The translations under genes were made by a program, and so were the position numbers. The notes beneath the pieces were generated by a model. It had not been told where the DNA came from, made no database searches, and was given only the letters and a program-made list of their open reading frames with translations. DNA of 38,204 nt from Lentzea aerocolonigenes (GTDB lineage Bacteria; Actinomycetota; Actinomycetes; Mycobacteriales; Pseudonocardiaceae), in contig NZ_JYJG01000225.1 in NCBI RefSeq assembly GCF_000955955.1, positions 1 to 38,204 on the forward strand. Direction: 5' to 3'. Shown here one piece after another: positions 7,734 through 15,729 of this stretch (position 1 is its first letter; the number at the start of each line of letters is the position of its first letter).

Positions 7734-8311
7734 TTGCGCCCCAGGGTGGCGAGCGCCCTGCGCAGGACCGCGGACGTGGACTGGTCCGGGTTCTCGCCGA
7801 GGACGTTGTCGACGGTCGTCTCCGCCGCCTTGGCCGGGAAGCCGAGGCCGAGGAGGGCCTCGACGACGTGGTCACGCGTCTGGCTGTGCGCGGGCGTGCT
7901 GGGCGTCGGGAGGGCGCCGACCTTGTCGCGTAGCTCGATGATGAGGCGTTCTGCGCCCTTCTTGCCGATGCCCGGGACCTGCGTCAGCACGGTGATGTTG
8001 CCTTCGGCGAGCGCGTGGCGGAGCTTGTCCGGTTCCAGCACGGCGAGCGTCGCGAGGGCGATCCGCGGGCCGATGCCGCTGACCGTCTGGAGCAGGGAGA
8101 ACAGCTCACGGGCCTCGGCGTCGGCGAACCCGAACAGCGTCAGGGAGTCCTCGCGGACGATCAGGGTGGTGGCGAGGCTGGCCTCCTCACCGCGCCGGAG
8201 CGTGGCGAGCGTGGTCGGCGTCATCTGGACGGCGAACCCGACGCCGCCCACCTCGACGACGGCGTGGTCGAGGCCGACGTGCTGCACCTGGCCGCGCAGT
8301 GACGAGATCAC
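7730..8311 (-). CDS. ruvA: Holliday junction DNA helicase subunit RuvA
   Basis: Binds the four-way junction and recruits RuvB. The 193 residues have an N-terminal OB fold ([20 protein letters not shown]), two helix-hairpin-helix motifs ([18 protein letters not shown] and [19 protein letters not shown]), and the C-terminal domain III ([20 protein letters not shown]) that contacts RuvB. The start GTG at 8309-8311 has a GGAGGA ribosome-binding site 6 bases upstream. It sits 30 bases after ruvC and overlaps ruvB. Confidence 0.97.
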   Translation of the reverse strand: MISSLRGQVQHVGLDHAVVEVGGVGFAVQMTPTTLATLRRGEEASLATTLIVREDSLTLFGFADAEARELFSLLQTVSGIGPRIALATLAVLEPDKLRHALAEGNITVLTQVPGIGKKGAERLIIELRDKVGALPTPSTPAHSQTRDHVVEALLGLGFPAKAAETTVDNVLGENPDQSTSAVLRRALATLGRK

Positions 8312-8341
8312 CTGGTTCCTCCGGACTTCACTCGCTGGACC

Positions 8342-8908
8342 TTAGTTCGTGCGCTTGGCGGCTTCGGCGAGCCGGGCTTTGTGCACGCGGGCCAGCTCAG
8401 CCGCCTTGGCCTGCGCCTCCTGCATGCGGTTGCGCATCGGCGCGCGCCAGTGGTGGCAGATCGCGAGCGCCAGCGCGTCCGCCGCGTCGGCCGGCTTCGG
8501 CGCCACCTTCAGCCCCAGCAGCTTCGTCACCATGAGCGTGACCTGCGCCTTGTCCGCGCGGCCCGACCCCGTGACCGCCGCCTTCACCTCGGACGGCGTG
8601 TGGAACTCGACCGGCAGCCCCCGCTGCGCCGCCGCCAGCGCCACCACGCCCGACGCCTGCGCGACCCCCATCGCGGTGCGGACGTTGTGCTGGGCGAAGA
8701 CGCGTTCGATGGCGACGACCTCAGGTTCATAACGGTCCAGCCACTCACACACGCCGATGTACAGCTCGTGGAGACGCACGGACAGATCAGCGTCCACGGG
8801 CGTGCGCAGGACGTCGACGGCGACCGCGCGCACCGTCCGGCCCGGCCCGCCGTCGACCACGCCGAAGCCGCACCTGGTCAGACCGGGGTCGACCCCGAAC
8901 ACCCGCAC
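8342..8908 (-). CDS. ruvC: Holliday junction resolvase RuvC
   Basis: The endonuclease that cuts Holliday junctions symmetrically. The 188-residue protein has all four acidic catalytic residues: D7 (VFGVDPG), E68 (VVAIERVF), D141 and D144 ([10 protein letters not shown]). The GTG at 8906-8908 is chosen over the upstream ATG at 8950 because it gives the canonical N-terminus [16 protein letters not shown] and has GGGGAG 5 bases before it. First gene of the ruv-sec cluster and divergent from the diguanylate cyclase gene. The C-terminal tail of about 35 residues is Ala/Lys-rich. Confidence 0.96.
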   Translation of the reverse strand: MRVFGVDPGLTRCGFGVVDGGPGRTVRAVAVDVLRTPVDADLSVRLHELYIGVCEWLDRYEPEVVAIERVFAQHNVRTAMGVAQASGVVALAAAQRGLPVEFHTPSEVKAAVTGSGRADKAQVTLMVTKLLGLKVAPKPADAADALALAICHHWRAPMRNRMQEAQAKAAELARVHKARLAEAAKRTN

Positions 8909-8987
8909 AACAGCTCCCCACGACCGGAACGAACAACAGTTCGAAACCATATCCGGTGCACGGAAGGGTGTTGAGCACCGACACGGT

Positions 8988-9017
8988 TCGACAAGTCCAG
9001 GTCGCCGTTACTACGGT
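8988..9017 (+). promoter_or_regulatory. Putative promoter of the diguanylate cyclase gene
   Basis: TTCGAC (8988-8993) and TACGGT (9012-9017) are separated by 18 bases, in reasonable agreement with a housekeeping promoter, 28 bases before the GTG start. On the other strand TATGGT (8947-8952) is a possible -10 for ruvC. Both are pattern calls only. Confidence 0.35.
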
Positions 9018-9044
9018 GGTCGGGTTTCGATCACAGGAGATGCG

Positions 9045-10550
9045 GTGAAGCGGTTCTGGCTCGTTGTGGGGTGCGTCGGCACCTTCATGGCGGTCACCAT
9101 CCTCACCGCCCTCGCCGTGCCGCGTGAGATCGGCATCGCGATCGACAAGGTCGTGCAGCTCCTCTTCGCCGTGGCAGCGCTTTTTGCTTATGCGCGCCAA
9201 CGCAACGCGTGGATGACGGCCGCCATGACGAGCCTGACGATCGGGCTGTCGGCGTGGATCTGGGGTCAGCAGATCCTGGGTGTGCAACTGCCGTCGACGA
9301 CGATCGCGCCGCTCGGGTTCACCATGGTGCCGGTCCTGTGCCTGGCCGCGCTGGTCGTGAAGGCGCAGCAACGCCGTGCCGACGACCTGCTGCCGAACTA
9401 CCGCAGCCGCACGGTCGTGGTGCTGGACGGGCTGATCGTGGTGCTGGACGGGCTGATCGTGATCGGGTCGTTGTTCGTGCTGACGTGGGTGTCGGCGCTG
9501 GAGTCGCTGACCCGCGCGTGGGCGACCGAGGGCCCTGGTTTCGCCACCGTGGTCGCACATCCCGCCGCGTACCTCGTGCTGCTCGTGGCCATCGTCGTGA
9601 TGTCGTGGACGCATCAGTCCGTGCGTCAGTGGCCGATGCTGTTCGTGGCGTTGGCCGGTGTCGCGCAGTCGTCGTCGGGCTGGGTGTTCGCGTTCTACAT
9701 CTCGAAGGGGATCACGGCGATCCCGGCGACCGCGGACATCGGGTTCATGCTGTGCCCGGCGTTCTTCCTCCTCAGCGCGCTGGCGCCGGTCCGCAATCTC
9801 GAACCCACGTCCGGCCGCATGCGCATGGCCGATCTGCTGCATCTGCTCGTGCCGTACCTGCCGCTCGCGATCACCGGGCTGTTCGTCCTGTGGAACACGG
9901 CGACCGGCGGCCGTCTCAACCCGATGGAGATCTACGTCGGGCTTGCCGTGGTGTGCTTCGTGATCGTGCGTCAGCTGCTCACGATGATGGACAACGTCCG
10001 GTTGATGGACCAGCTCCGCATCTCTCGCGAACAGCTACGGCACGAGGCGACGCACGACCCGTTGACGAGCGTCGCGAACCGTTCCTTGTTCCGCGAACGG
10101 CTGGATCGCGCTTTGGCCGTCCGGGACCGGTCGCGGCCGTTGATCCTGCTGTTCATCGATGTCGACGGGTTCAAGGCGGTCAACGACAACCACGGGCACG
10201 CCGAGGGTGACTACGTGCTGCGCAACGTCGCGGCACGGCTGGAGCACAGCGTCCGGCCCGAGGACACCGTGGCACGGCTGGGCGGCGACGAGTTCGGCGT
10301 GCTGGTCGACGGCGGGGATGCCGACGAGATCGGCGCGCGGTTGCTGGCCTCTCTCAGCCATCCGCACGAGGTGCACGGCCGGATCCACCGCGTGCACGCC
10401 AGCATCGGTGTGGCGCAACGGTTTTCGTACGATCCCACTGTTACGGCCGACGACGTGCTCGGTGCCGCGGACGCCGCGATGTACACGGCGAAGCGGCTCG
10501 GCAAGGGCATGGTCGTCGTGCACGGTTCACCGCTTCCGGAGATGACGTGA
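9045..10550 (+). CDS. Membrane diguanylate cyclase (GGDEF), about ten TM segments
   Basis: Makes cyclic di-GMP from two GTP. The 501-residue protein has about ten hydrophobic segments in residues 1-320 and then a GGDEF domain (about 335-495). The signature is intact: GGDEF at 413-417. An inhibitory I-site, RPED at 404-407, lies exactly five residues before it, so product feedback is likely. No EAL domain follows. The start GTG at 9045 has AGGAG at 9035-9039. A 21-bp tandem duplication (9417-9458) repeats seven residues, VVLDGLI, in one membrane segment. The stop overlaps the next start as GTGA. The sensed signal is unknown. Confidence 0.92.
   Translation: MKRFWLVVGCVGTFMAVTILTALAVPREIGIAIDKVVQLLFAVAALFAYARQRNAWMTAAMTSLTIGLSAWIWGQQILGVQLPSTTIAPLGFTMVPVLCLAALVVKAQQRRADDLLPNYRSRTVVVLDGLIVVLDGLIVIGSLFVLTWVSALESLTRAWATEGPGFATVVAHPAAYLVLLVAIVVMSWTHQSVRQWPMLFVALAGVAQSSSGWVFAFYISKGITAIPATADIGFMLCPAFFLLSALAPVRNLEPTSGRMRMADLLHLLVPYLPLAITGLFVLWNTATGGRLNPMEIYVGLAVVCFVIVRQLLTMMDNVRLMDQLRISREQLRHEATHDPLTSVANRSLFRERLDRALAVRDRSRPLILLFIDVDGFKAVNDNHGHAEGDYVLRNVAARLEHSVRPEDTVARLGGDEFGVLVDGGDADEIGARLLASLSHPHEVHGRIHRVHASIGVAQRFSYDPTVTADDVLGAADAAMYTAKRLGKGMVVVHGSPLPEMT
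9417..9458 (+). repeat. 21-bp perfect tandem duplication inside the GGDEF gene
   Basis: Two identical head-to-tail 21-base units (9417-9437 and 9438-9458) each encode VVLDGLI and keep the frame. The duplication adds about two helical turns to a transmembrane segment of the diguanylate cyclase and brings an extra Asp into or next to the membrane. Confidence 0.95.
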
Positions 10551-10978
10551 CCCCTGAGCAGTTGATCGAGTCGCTCGGCATGCGGGAACTTCCTGTGGAG
10601 GGCGGGTACTTCGCGCAGACGCACCGCTCCGACGAGGTGTCCGCGATCGCGTACCTGTTGCAGAAGCCCGACTTCTCGGGGATGCACGTGCTGAAGCACC
10701 TGGAGATCTACAACTTCCACGCCGGGTCGCCGTTGGAGATGCTGCTGCTCTTCCCGGACGGATCTGTTTCGCAGCCTGTGTTGTCGGCCGCGAATCCTCA
10801 GGTCGTCGTGCCCGCGGGTGTGTGGCAGGGCAGCGCGCCGGCTGGCGACTGGTCTTTGGTGGGCACGGTGGTGGTGCCGCCGTACACCGACGACATCGTG
10901 TCATTCGGGCACGCGGACGAGCTGTGCGCGCGTTATCCGTCTCACGCGGCGGAGATCAAGGCGTTGTGCCGCTTCTAG
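10547..10978 (+). CDS. DUF985 cupin-family protein
   Basis: The 143 residues match the DUF985 cupin pattern: N-terminal LIESLGMRELPVEGGYFAQTHRS, then a barrel with HVLKHLEIYNFHAGSPLEMLLLFPDG, then VVVPAGVWQGSAPAGDWSLVGTVVVPPYT and a C-terminal FGHADELCARYPSHAAEI. Known members are small single-domain cupins with no settled reaction. The start GTG at 10547 overlaps the GGDEF stop (GTGA). Translation coupling puts it in one operon with the cyclase and probably with the two genes downstream; whether they share a function is not clear from the sequence. Confidence 0.85.
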   Translation: MTPEQLIESLGMRELPVEGGYFAQTHRSDEVSAIAYLLQKPDFSGMHVLKHLEIYNFHAGSPLEMLLLFPDGSVSQPVLSAANPQVVVPAGVWQGSAPAGDWSLVGTVVVPPYTDDIVSFGHADELCARYPSHAAEIKALCRF

Positions 10979-10988
10979 GATCTTGAGC

Positions 10989-11792
10989 ATGGCGATCGTC
11001 CCGTTGAACGGCATCGAGCTGAACGTCCGGACCGAGGGGTCGGGCGAGCTGGTCGTGCTGGTCATGGGCACCGGCAGTCCCGGCCGCGTGTGGCGCACCT
11101 ACCAGGTGCCCGCGCTGGTCAAGGCCGGTTACCGGGTCGCTCACTTCGACAACCGGGGCATCAGGCCTTCGTCGGAGTGCGGTGCCGGCTTCACGATCGA
11201 CGACATGGTCGCCGACACGGCCGCGCTGATCTCGCACCTGGGCGGCCCGGCTCACGTGATCGGCACGTCGCTGGGCGCTCGCGTCACGCAGGAACTGGCG
11301 CTCGCTCGCCCGGATCTCGTCTCGTCCGCCGTGATGATGGCGACCTCCTCGCGCCCCGAGCCGGTGCAGCAGGCCTGGTCGCGCAGCCTGATGGACCTGT
11401 ACGACAAGGGAATCGAGGTGCCGCCGTCGTTCTACGCGGCGGCCTCCGTGGCCCGCAACGTCTCCCCCGCCACGCTGTCCGACCCGGCCATCGCACGCGA
11501 CTGGCTGCAGCTGTACGAGTTCGCGGGCTCGTCACTCGGCCCCGGCGAGCGCGCGCAGCTCGCGTTGAACGACTTCGAGCCGCGCGCCGACGCCTACCGC
11601 GCGATCACCGTGCGCTCGCTGGTGATCGGGTTCGCCGACGACCTCGTCCTGCCACCCCGCCTGTCACGCGAGGTGGCGGACGCGATCCCCGGTGCCCGCT
11701 ACGCCGAGGTCGCCGACTGCGGGCACATCGGCTATCTGGAGCGGCCGGACGAGGTGAACCGGCTGCTCGTCGAGTTCCTGGGTGGCTCGTGA
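10989..11792 (+). CDS. Alpha/beta-hydrolase
   Basis: The 267-residue hydrolase has the nucleophile elbow GTSLG with Ser94, an oxyanion-type GTGSPGRVW loop after the first strand, FDNRGIRPSS, a late Asp in GFADDLVLPP, and the catalytic His in DCGHIGYLERPDEV. This is the layout of haloperoxidase/esterase-like hydrolases. The substrate cannot be told from sequence. The ATG at 10989 lies 10 bases after the cupin stop, and the 3' end overlaps the S1 gene as GTGA. Confidence 0.9.
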   Translation: MAIVPLNGIELNVRTEGSGELVVLVMGTGSPGRVWRTYQVPALVKAGYRVAHFDNRGIRPSSECGAGFTIDDMVADTAALISHLGGPAHVIGTSLGARVTQELALARPDLVSSAVMMATSSRPEPVQQAWSRSLMDLYDKGIEVPPSFYAAASVARNVSPATLSDPAIARDWLQLYEFAGSSLGPGERAQLALNDFEPRADAYRAITVRSLVIGFADDLVLPPRLSREVADAIPGARYAEVADCGHIGYLERPDEVNRLLVEFLGGS

Positions 11793-12316
11793 ACCCGCGG
11801 GAGCACCCCGAGCTCGAGGCGTTCCTGAGCTCGCTGGAAGCCGGCCGGCGGATGTCCGGTGAGGTTGCGGCGATCGAGCGGTTCGGCGTGTTCGTGAAGC
11901 TGGACGAAGGGCCTGACCACCCGGTCTTCCCGGGCGTCGGGTTCGTCACGATCCCGGAACTGACCTGGCGGTACATCGACGCAGCCGGTGACGTGGTGCG
12001 GGTCGGACAGCGCGTCACCACCGAGTTCCTCCAGTACGACACGTCGAACATGGAGGCCCGGCTGTCGTTGCGGGCAACGCAGCCGGACCCCTTTCAGGCG
12101 TTCGCCGACAAGAGCGCGGTGGGACAGCAGATGCGCGGTCAGGTCACCAAGGTGGTCCCGATCGGCGTCTTCGTCCGTGTCGCCGACGGCATCGAGGGTC
12201 TGGTCCACGAACAGGACCTCACCTCCGCGCCGCTGGTCGGCGACGAGATCACGGTCGTCATCACCGAGATCGACCGCGTGCTCCGCAGGCTGCGGCTCGC
12301 TAGCGGTCGAGGCTGA
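11789..12316 (+). CDS. Two-domain S1 RNA-binding protein
   Basis: The 175 residues hold two S1-type OB folds. The first (about 20-90) has GRRMSGEVAAIERFGVFVKL and VGFVTIPEL. The second (about 107-170) has GQQMRGQVTKVVPIGVFVRV, ADGIEGLVHEQDL and VVITEIDRVLRRLRLA. The second domain keeps the canonical G-x-V-x-x-V...G-x-F-V pattern. Such small stand-alone S1 proteins in actinobacteria probably bind RNA or ribosomes, with the role undefined. The start GTG overlaps the hydrolase stop. The 3' end overlaps the convergent gene by 17 bases. Confidence 0.85.
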   Translation: MNPREHPELEAFLSSLEAGRRMSGEVAAIERFGVFVKLDEGPDHPVFPGVGFVTIPELTWRYIDAAGDVVRVGQRVTTEFLQYDTSNMEARLSLRATQPDPFQAFADKSAVGQQMRGQVTKVVPIGVFVRVADGIEGLVHEQDLTSAPLVGDEITVVITEIDRVLRRLRLASGRG

Positions 12317-13172
12317 ACTCGTCCGTCGTGCCGCCCTTCAGCAGCACATCCAGGTTGCCGCTCACCACGTAGGTGCCGTGCGGCGTGCGGGCCGCGGTGG
12401 TCGGCGCGGTCGGCCAGTCGCGCTGGGACTTGATCTGCCACGTGCGGGTGTCGAGCAGGGTGACGGCGTTCTTGCCCGGCGCGCCCAGGGTGTTCGTGAC
12501 GACCACCAGGCCGTCGCGAGTGAGCGTCAGGCCGTCCGCGCCGAGCAACCGAGGTGCGGGCAGCTCCTCCACGTGGCCACGCGTGACCTTGAGCAGCGCG
12601 CCGGTCGTGTAGTTGCCGGTGACCAGGAATCCCCTGGGGTCCCAGACGACTCCGTTGTTGCCGATGGTCGCCGCGAGCCTCGGGTCCGACGCGAACGCCG
12701 TGACCTCGCCCGAGAGCGAGACCTTCCAGATCGTGTCGCCGGCCGGGCCGGTGACGTAGGCGTTGCCCAGCGGGTCGACCGTCACGTCGTTGGCGCCGTT
12801 CGGAACGTCGACGAACTTGATGACACGGCCGGTGCGCAGGTCGAAGATCCCGAGGCCGGACTGGCCCGGCACCGACCGTTCGCCCAGGCCGATGTCCCCG
12901 TACGCGACGAGCACGCGGCCGCGGTCCACCTGGATGCCGAACGTGGACACCATCCGCGTACCGGTGACCAACGGCCGGACGTGGCCCGACGGACTGACGA
13001 GCGACACCGTGCCGTGGCGCACTGAGCTGACCAGGAACTGTCCGCGGGCCGGATCCCACTGCACGCCTTCCGGGTGCAGCGACGGCGATAAAGCCGCGAT
13101 GTGTCGGGGCGTGGCCGAAGCCGTGCCCGTGAGCAGCAACAACGCCGCCATCACAGCAAGCGCGATGCGCAT
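12300..13172 (-). CDS. Secreted SMP-30/gluconolactonase-like beta-propeller protein
   Basis: The 290-residue precursor begins with a Sec signal (MRIALAVMAALLLLTGTASA, cut before TPRHI). The rest is repeated four-strand blades typical of NHL/SMP-30 propellers: HPEGVQWDPARGQFLVSS, GANDVTVDPLGNAYVTGP, NNGVVWDPRGFLVTGNY, GADGLTLTRDGLVVVTN. The enzyme activity is unproven; some relatives hydrolyse lactones and others bind ligands. I chose the ATG at 13170-13172 because it opens the signal peptide and has GGAGGGG upstream. It is divergent from a marR gene with a palindrome in the gap, so it is the likely target of that regulator. Confidence 0.82.
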   Translation of the reverse strand: MRIALAVMAALLLLTGTASATPRHIAALSPSLHPEGVQWDPARGQFLVSSVRHGTVSLVSPSGHVRPLVTGTRMVSTFGIQVDRGRVLVAYGDIGLGERSVPGQSGLGIFDLRTGRVIKFVDVPNGANDVTVDPLGNAYVTGPAGDTIWKVSLSGEVTAFASDPRLAATIGNNGVVWDPRGFLVTGNYTTGALLKVTRGHVEELPAPRLLGADGLTLTRDGLVVVTNTLGAPGKNAVTLLDTRTWQIKSQRDWPTAPTTAARTPHGTYVVSGNLDVLLKGGTTDEFSLDR

Positions 13173-13198
13173 GGTTCCCCTCCAGTAAGAGCACTGAC

Positions 13199-13220
13199 AG
13201 CTATCAGGGTTCTGATAACT
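13199..13220. promoter_or_regulatory. Palindromic operator between the propeller gene and marR
   Basis: A core TATCAG (13202-13207) and CTGATA (13212-13217) with 4-base spacer is perfect. Extended to nine-base arms it matches at eight of nine positions. It sits in the 82-base divergent gap and has the size and symmetry of a MarR-family site. Binding by the adjacent MarR is inferred. Confidence 0.6.
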
Positions 13221-13242
13221 ATCCATACTCTTACCACACTCC

Positions 13243-13248
13243 TACGAT
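13243..13248 (+). promoter_or_regulatory. Putative -10 (TACGAT) of marR, leaderless
   Basis: TACGAT fits TANNNT and ends 6 bases before the ATG at 13255; no ribosome-binding site is visible. A leaderless transcript is likely. Confidence 0.45.
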
Positions 13249-13254
13249 GAACGG

Positions 13255-13695
13255 ATGCGCAGCGGTGATCGGATCGGCGGTGACATCAAGCGCGCCGAGC
13301 AGGACCTGATGGCCGCGAAGGCGGCCGCGGTGAAGCCGGCGGGCCTGACCGTGCCGCAGTACTCGGCGCTGCTGGCGTTGAGCGAGCACCCCGGCGCACC
13401 CGCGGCGGAGCTCGCCCGGTTGTGCCTGGTCACGCCGCAGACGATGACGACGATCCTGCAGAACCTGGTCGCGCTGGGGCTCGTCGAACGCACGCCGCAC
13501 CACTGGCAGCGCAACGTCCTGGAGAACCGGCTGACCGAGGCCGGGCAGGCGAAGTTCCGCGAGGCCGACCAGGGAGCCGTCGCGGTCGAGCAGAGACTGG
13601 CCGACGCCTACACCGACGAGGAGCGAGCGCAGCTGAAAGCGCTGCTGCAGCGGTTCTCCGAGGTGTTAGGGAGTTCTTACCGGACGCGCGACTAG
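13255..13695 (+). CDS. MarR-family transcriptional regulator
   Basis: The 146-residue protein has the winged-helix fold: GLTVPQYSALLALSEHPGAPAAELARLCLVTPQTMTTILQNLVALGLVERTPHHWQRNVLENRLTEAG-type layout. The recognition helix is around residues 58-72, the wing around 80-95, and dimer helices lie at both ends. The wing sequence HHWQRNVLENRLT differs from the common DRRDGRAVLVRLT, so the usual Asp-Arg wing tip is absent. The divergent propeller gene and the palindrome between them suggest autoregulation plus control of that gene. The flavin oxidase 50 bases downstream could also be a target. Confidence 0.88.
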   Translation: MRSGDRIGGDIKRAEQDLMAAKAAAVKPAGLTVPQYSALLALSEHPGAPAAELARLCLVTPQTMTTILQNLVALGLVERTPHHWQRNVLENRLTEAGQAKFREADQGAVAVEQRLADAYTDEERAQLKALLQRFSEVLGSSYRTRD

Positions 13696-13715
13696 GCCGA
13701 TCGCGGCGCACCCTG

Positions 13716-13731
13716 TGTGACACCAGTCACA
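13716..13731. promoter_or_regulatory. Perfect CRP/GlxR-type site TGTGA-N6-TCACA
   Basis: TGTGACACCAGTCACA matches the CRP-family consensus exactly at all ten conserved positions. It lies between the marR stop and the flavin oxidase start, four bases before that gene's GGAGG ribosome-binding site. A bound protein there would more likely block than activate, unless a promoter lies upstream within marR. cAMP-responsive CRP/GlxR proteins of actinobacteria use this motif. Confidence 0.55.
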
Positions 13732-13746
13732 TGTGGAGGTTCCGCC

Positions 13747-15126
13747 ATGACCAACCTGGACAGCCTGCGTGCCGCCTTCTCCGGCACTCTGCACACGCCA
13801 CAAGACCAGTCCTATGAGGACGCGAGAGCTGTCTTCAACAGCACCATCGAGACCAGACCGGCGGTCATCGCCCAGTGCGACCACACCGCCGACGTGCAGG
13901 AAGCACTCGCTTTCGCGCAACGTGCCGGGCTGCCCGTCGCGGTGCGCAGCGGTGGTCACAGCGTCGCGGGCGCGAGCCTCGTGCAGGACGGGCTCGTGCT
14001 GGACATGCGCCGGATGAACGCCGTCTCGATCTCCCCCGACGCCCGCAGCGCCGTGGTGGGCGGCGGAGCGACCTGGAGTGCGTTCGACCAAGCAGCGCAA
14101 CCGTTCGGTGCCGCCACGACCGGCGGCAGGGTCTCCACGACGGGAGTCGCCGGCCTGACGCTGGGCGGCGGGTCGGGTTGGATCGAGCGCAAGTGCGGGC
14201 TGTCGTGCGACAACCTGCTCGCCGTCGACCTGGTGCTCGCCGACGGAAGGACGGTGACCGCGAGCGAGACCGAGAACACCGACCTGTTCTGGGCGTTGCA
14301 CGGTGGTGGCGGCAACTTCGGCGTGGCCACGTCGTTCACGTTCCAGCTGCACCCGCTGCCGGACTTCTCCTTCGCACTCCTGCTGTGGCCCGCAGAGGAG
14401 GGCGAAGCCGCTGTCCGCGCGTATCGCGACTTCGCCGGCACGGCACCAGAGGAGGTCGGCGGCGGCGCGATCTACCTGACCGCGCCGCCGGAGGAATTCG
14501 TGCCCGCGGAGCTCGTCGGCCGGCTCTGCTGCGGCGTTCTGGTCACCTACATGGGCAAAGCGGAAGACCTGCCCGGCCTCGTCGCCCCGCTCGCCGCCCT
14601 GGAGCCGCGCGCGTTGGTCGTGACCGACATCCCCTACGCCCACTTCCAGTCCATGCTGGACGATCCACCCGGCTTCCGGAACTACTGGTCCGCCGAGTAC
14701 CTGCGCTCACTGCCCGACGAAGCAGTGCGCGCGTTCTGCGCCGCCTCCGAACTGATGATCACCCCGTCGCCGTCCCAGCAGGGCATGATCCCCTGGGGAG
14801 GCGCGGTAGCCCGCGGCGCCGCCGACTGGCCGATGGCCAACCGCGACACACCCTGGGTCGCGCATCCGTTGGGGCTGTGGGAAAACCCCGCGGATGACCA
14901 GCGAGCCCGCGACTGGGCGCATGGGCTCCGCGACGTGCTCGCACCGTGGTCCACCGGCGCGGTCTACCTCAACTTCATCGGCGACGAGGGAGCGGACCGC
15001 GTCGTCGCCGGCTACGGCAGGGAGAACTACGACCGGCTGGCCGCGATCAAGGCCGAGTACGACCCCGGCAACCTCTTCAACCTGTGGCACAACATCGTGC
15101 CCCGCAAGCCCGCGGTCAGCGCCTGA
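13747..15126 (+). CDS. FAD-dependent oxidase, berberine-bridge-enzyme (VAO/PCMH) type
   Basis: The 459-residue protein has an FAD-binding PCMH domain: RPAVIAQCDHTADVQEALAF, AVRSGGHSVAG with His71 as the flavin attachment residue, GGGATW and TTGVAGLTLGGGSGW. A substrate domain follows, and the C-terminal BBE motif is ENYDRLAAIKAEYDPGNLFN. The second attachment Cys of classical BBE enzymes is replaced (the region reads GRVSTTGVAG), so FAD would be attached once only. Such enzymes oxidise sugars, alcohols or natural products with O2. The ATG at 13747 has GGAGG 7 bases upstream. The 3' end overlaps a convergent gene by 11 bases. No secretion signal is seen. Confidence 0.92.
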   Translation: MTNLDSLRAAFSGTLHTPQDQSYEDARAVFNSTIETRPAVIAQCDHTADVQEALAFAQRAGLPVAVRSGGHSVAGASLVQDGLVLDMRRMNAVSISPDARSAVVGGGATWSAFDQAAQPFGAATTGGRVSTTGVAGLTLGGGSGWIERKCGLSCDNLLAVDLVLADGRTVTASETENTDLFWALHGGGGNFGVATSFTFQLHPLPDFSFALLLWPAEEGEAAVRAYRDFAGTAPEEVGGGAIYLTAPPEEFVPAELVGRLCCGVLVTYMGKAEDLPGLVAPLAALEPRALVVTDIPYAHFQSMLDDPPGFRNYWSAEYLRSLPDEAVRAFCAASELMITPSPSQQGMIPWGGAVARGAADWPMANRDTPWVAHPLGLWENPADDQRARDWAHGLRDVLAPWSTGAVYLNFIGDEGADRVVAGYGRENYDRLAAIKAEYDPGNLFNLWHNIVPRKPAVSA

Positions 15127-15718
15127 CGAACCGAACGATCTCCTCGACCATCTCGGCGAGGAACTTCGCGCGGTCGAAGGCCGGATCCTCCGCCACACCA
15201 GGCGGAAGCGTGTGCAGGAAGCTGAAGTGCCCGGCGCCCGGTACGACTCGCAGATCCACCGGGCCCGCGGCACTGCGCAACAACTCCGCCTGCGCCATCG
15301 GCGTGACGGTGTCGGCCGTGCCCGCGAAGACGAGCATCGGCACGTCGACCGCGTCCAACGCGCCAGGAGCCCCGAACCACCCGGCGGCAGGCGCGAGCAG
15401 CACGAGCCGGGAAATCCGGTCCGAGCGGGGCACTTCGATCGGCCGCCGGTCACGTCCCCACGGCACCGCGCCCGCGAGGCACAACGCGGCCCACGCACCG
15501 ATCGAATGGCCGATCACGACGACCTCGGAGCCCTCGGTGCCGTCCAGCGCTTCGAGCAGCCCACGCGGTCGCACCAGCAGTTCCTCCGTGGCGGCCTGAG
15601 GCAGCAGCCGGTCGAACCGGGGAGCGATGACCTGCAAACCCTGGTCCGCCAACGCATCCAGCAACGGCCGGTGACGCTCCGGATCGCCGCCACCACCGAC
15701 CGCGAACAACACGACCAC
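15116..15718 (-). CDS. Alpha/beta-hydrolase, dienelactone-hydrolase-like size
   Basis: A compact 200-residue hydrolase with nucleophile motif GHSIG (Ser72), the acid in FAGTADTVTPM and the His in PGAGHFSFLHTLP. It has no lid domain of note. The GTG start at 15716-15718 has GAGGGGG about 7 bases upstream. It follows the SDR gene by 11 bases on the same strand, so the two form a small operon. The reaction is unknown. Confidence 0.85.
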   Translation of the reverse strand: MVVLFAVGGGGDPERHRPLLDALADQGLQVIAPRFDRLLPQAATEELLVRPRGLLEALDGTEGSEVVVIGHSIGAWAALCLAGAVPWGRDRRPIEVPRSDRISRLVLLAPAAGWFGAPGALDAVDVPMLVFAGTADTVTPMAQAELLRSAAGPVDLRVVPGAGHFSFLHTLPPGVAEDPAFDRAKFLAEMVEEIVRFVRR

Positions 15719-15729
15719 GCGAAACCCCC

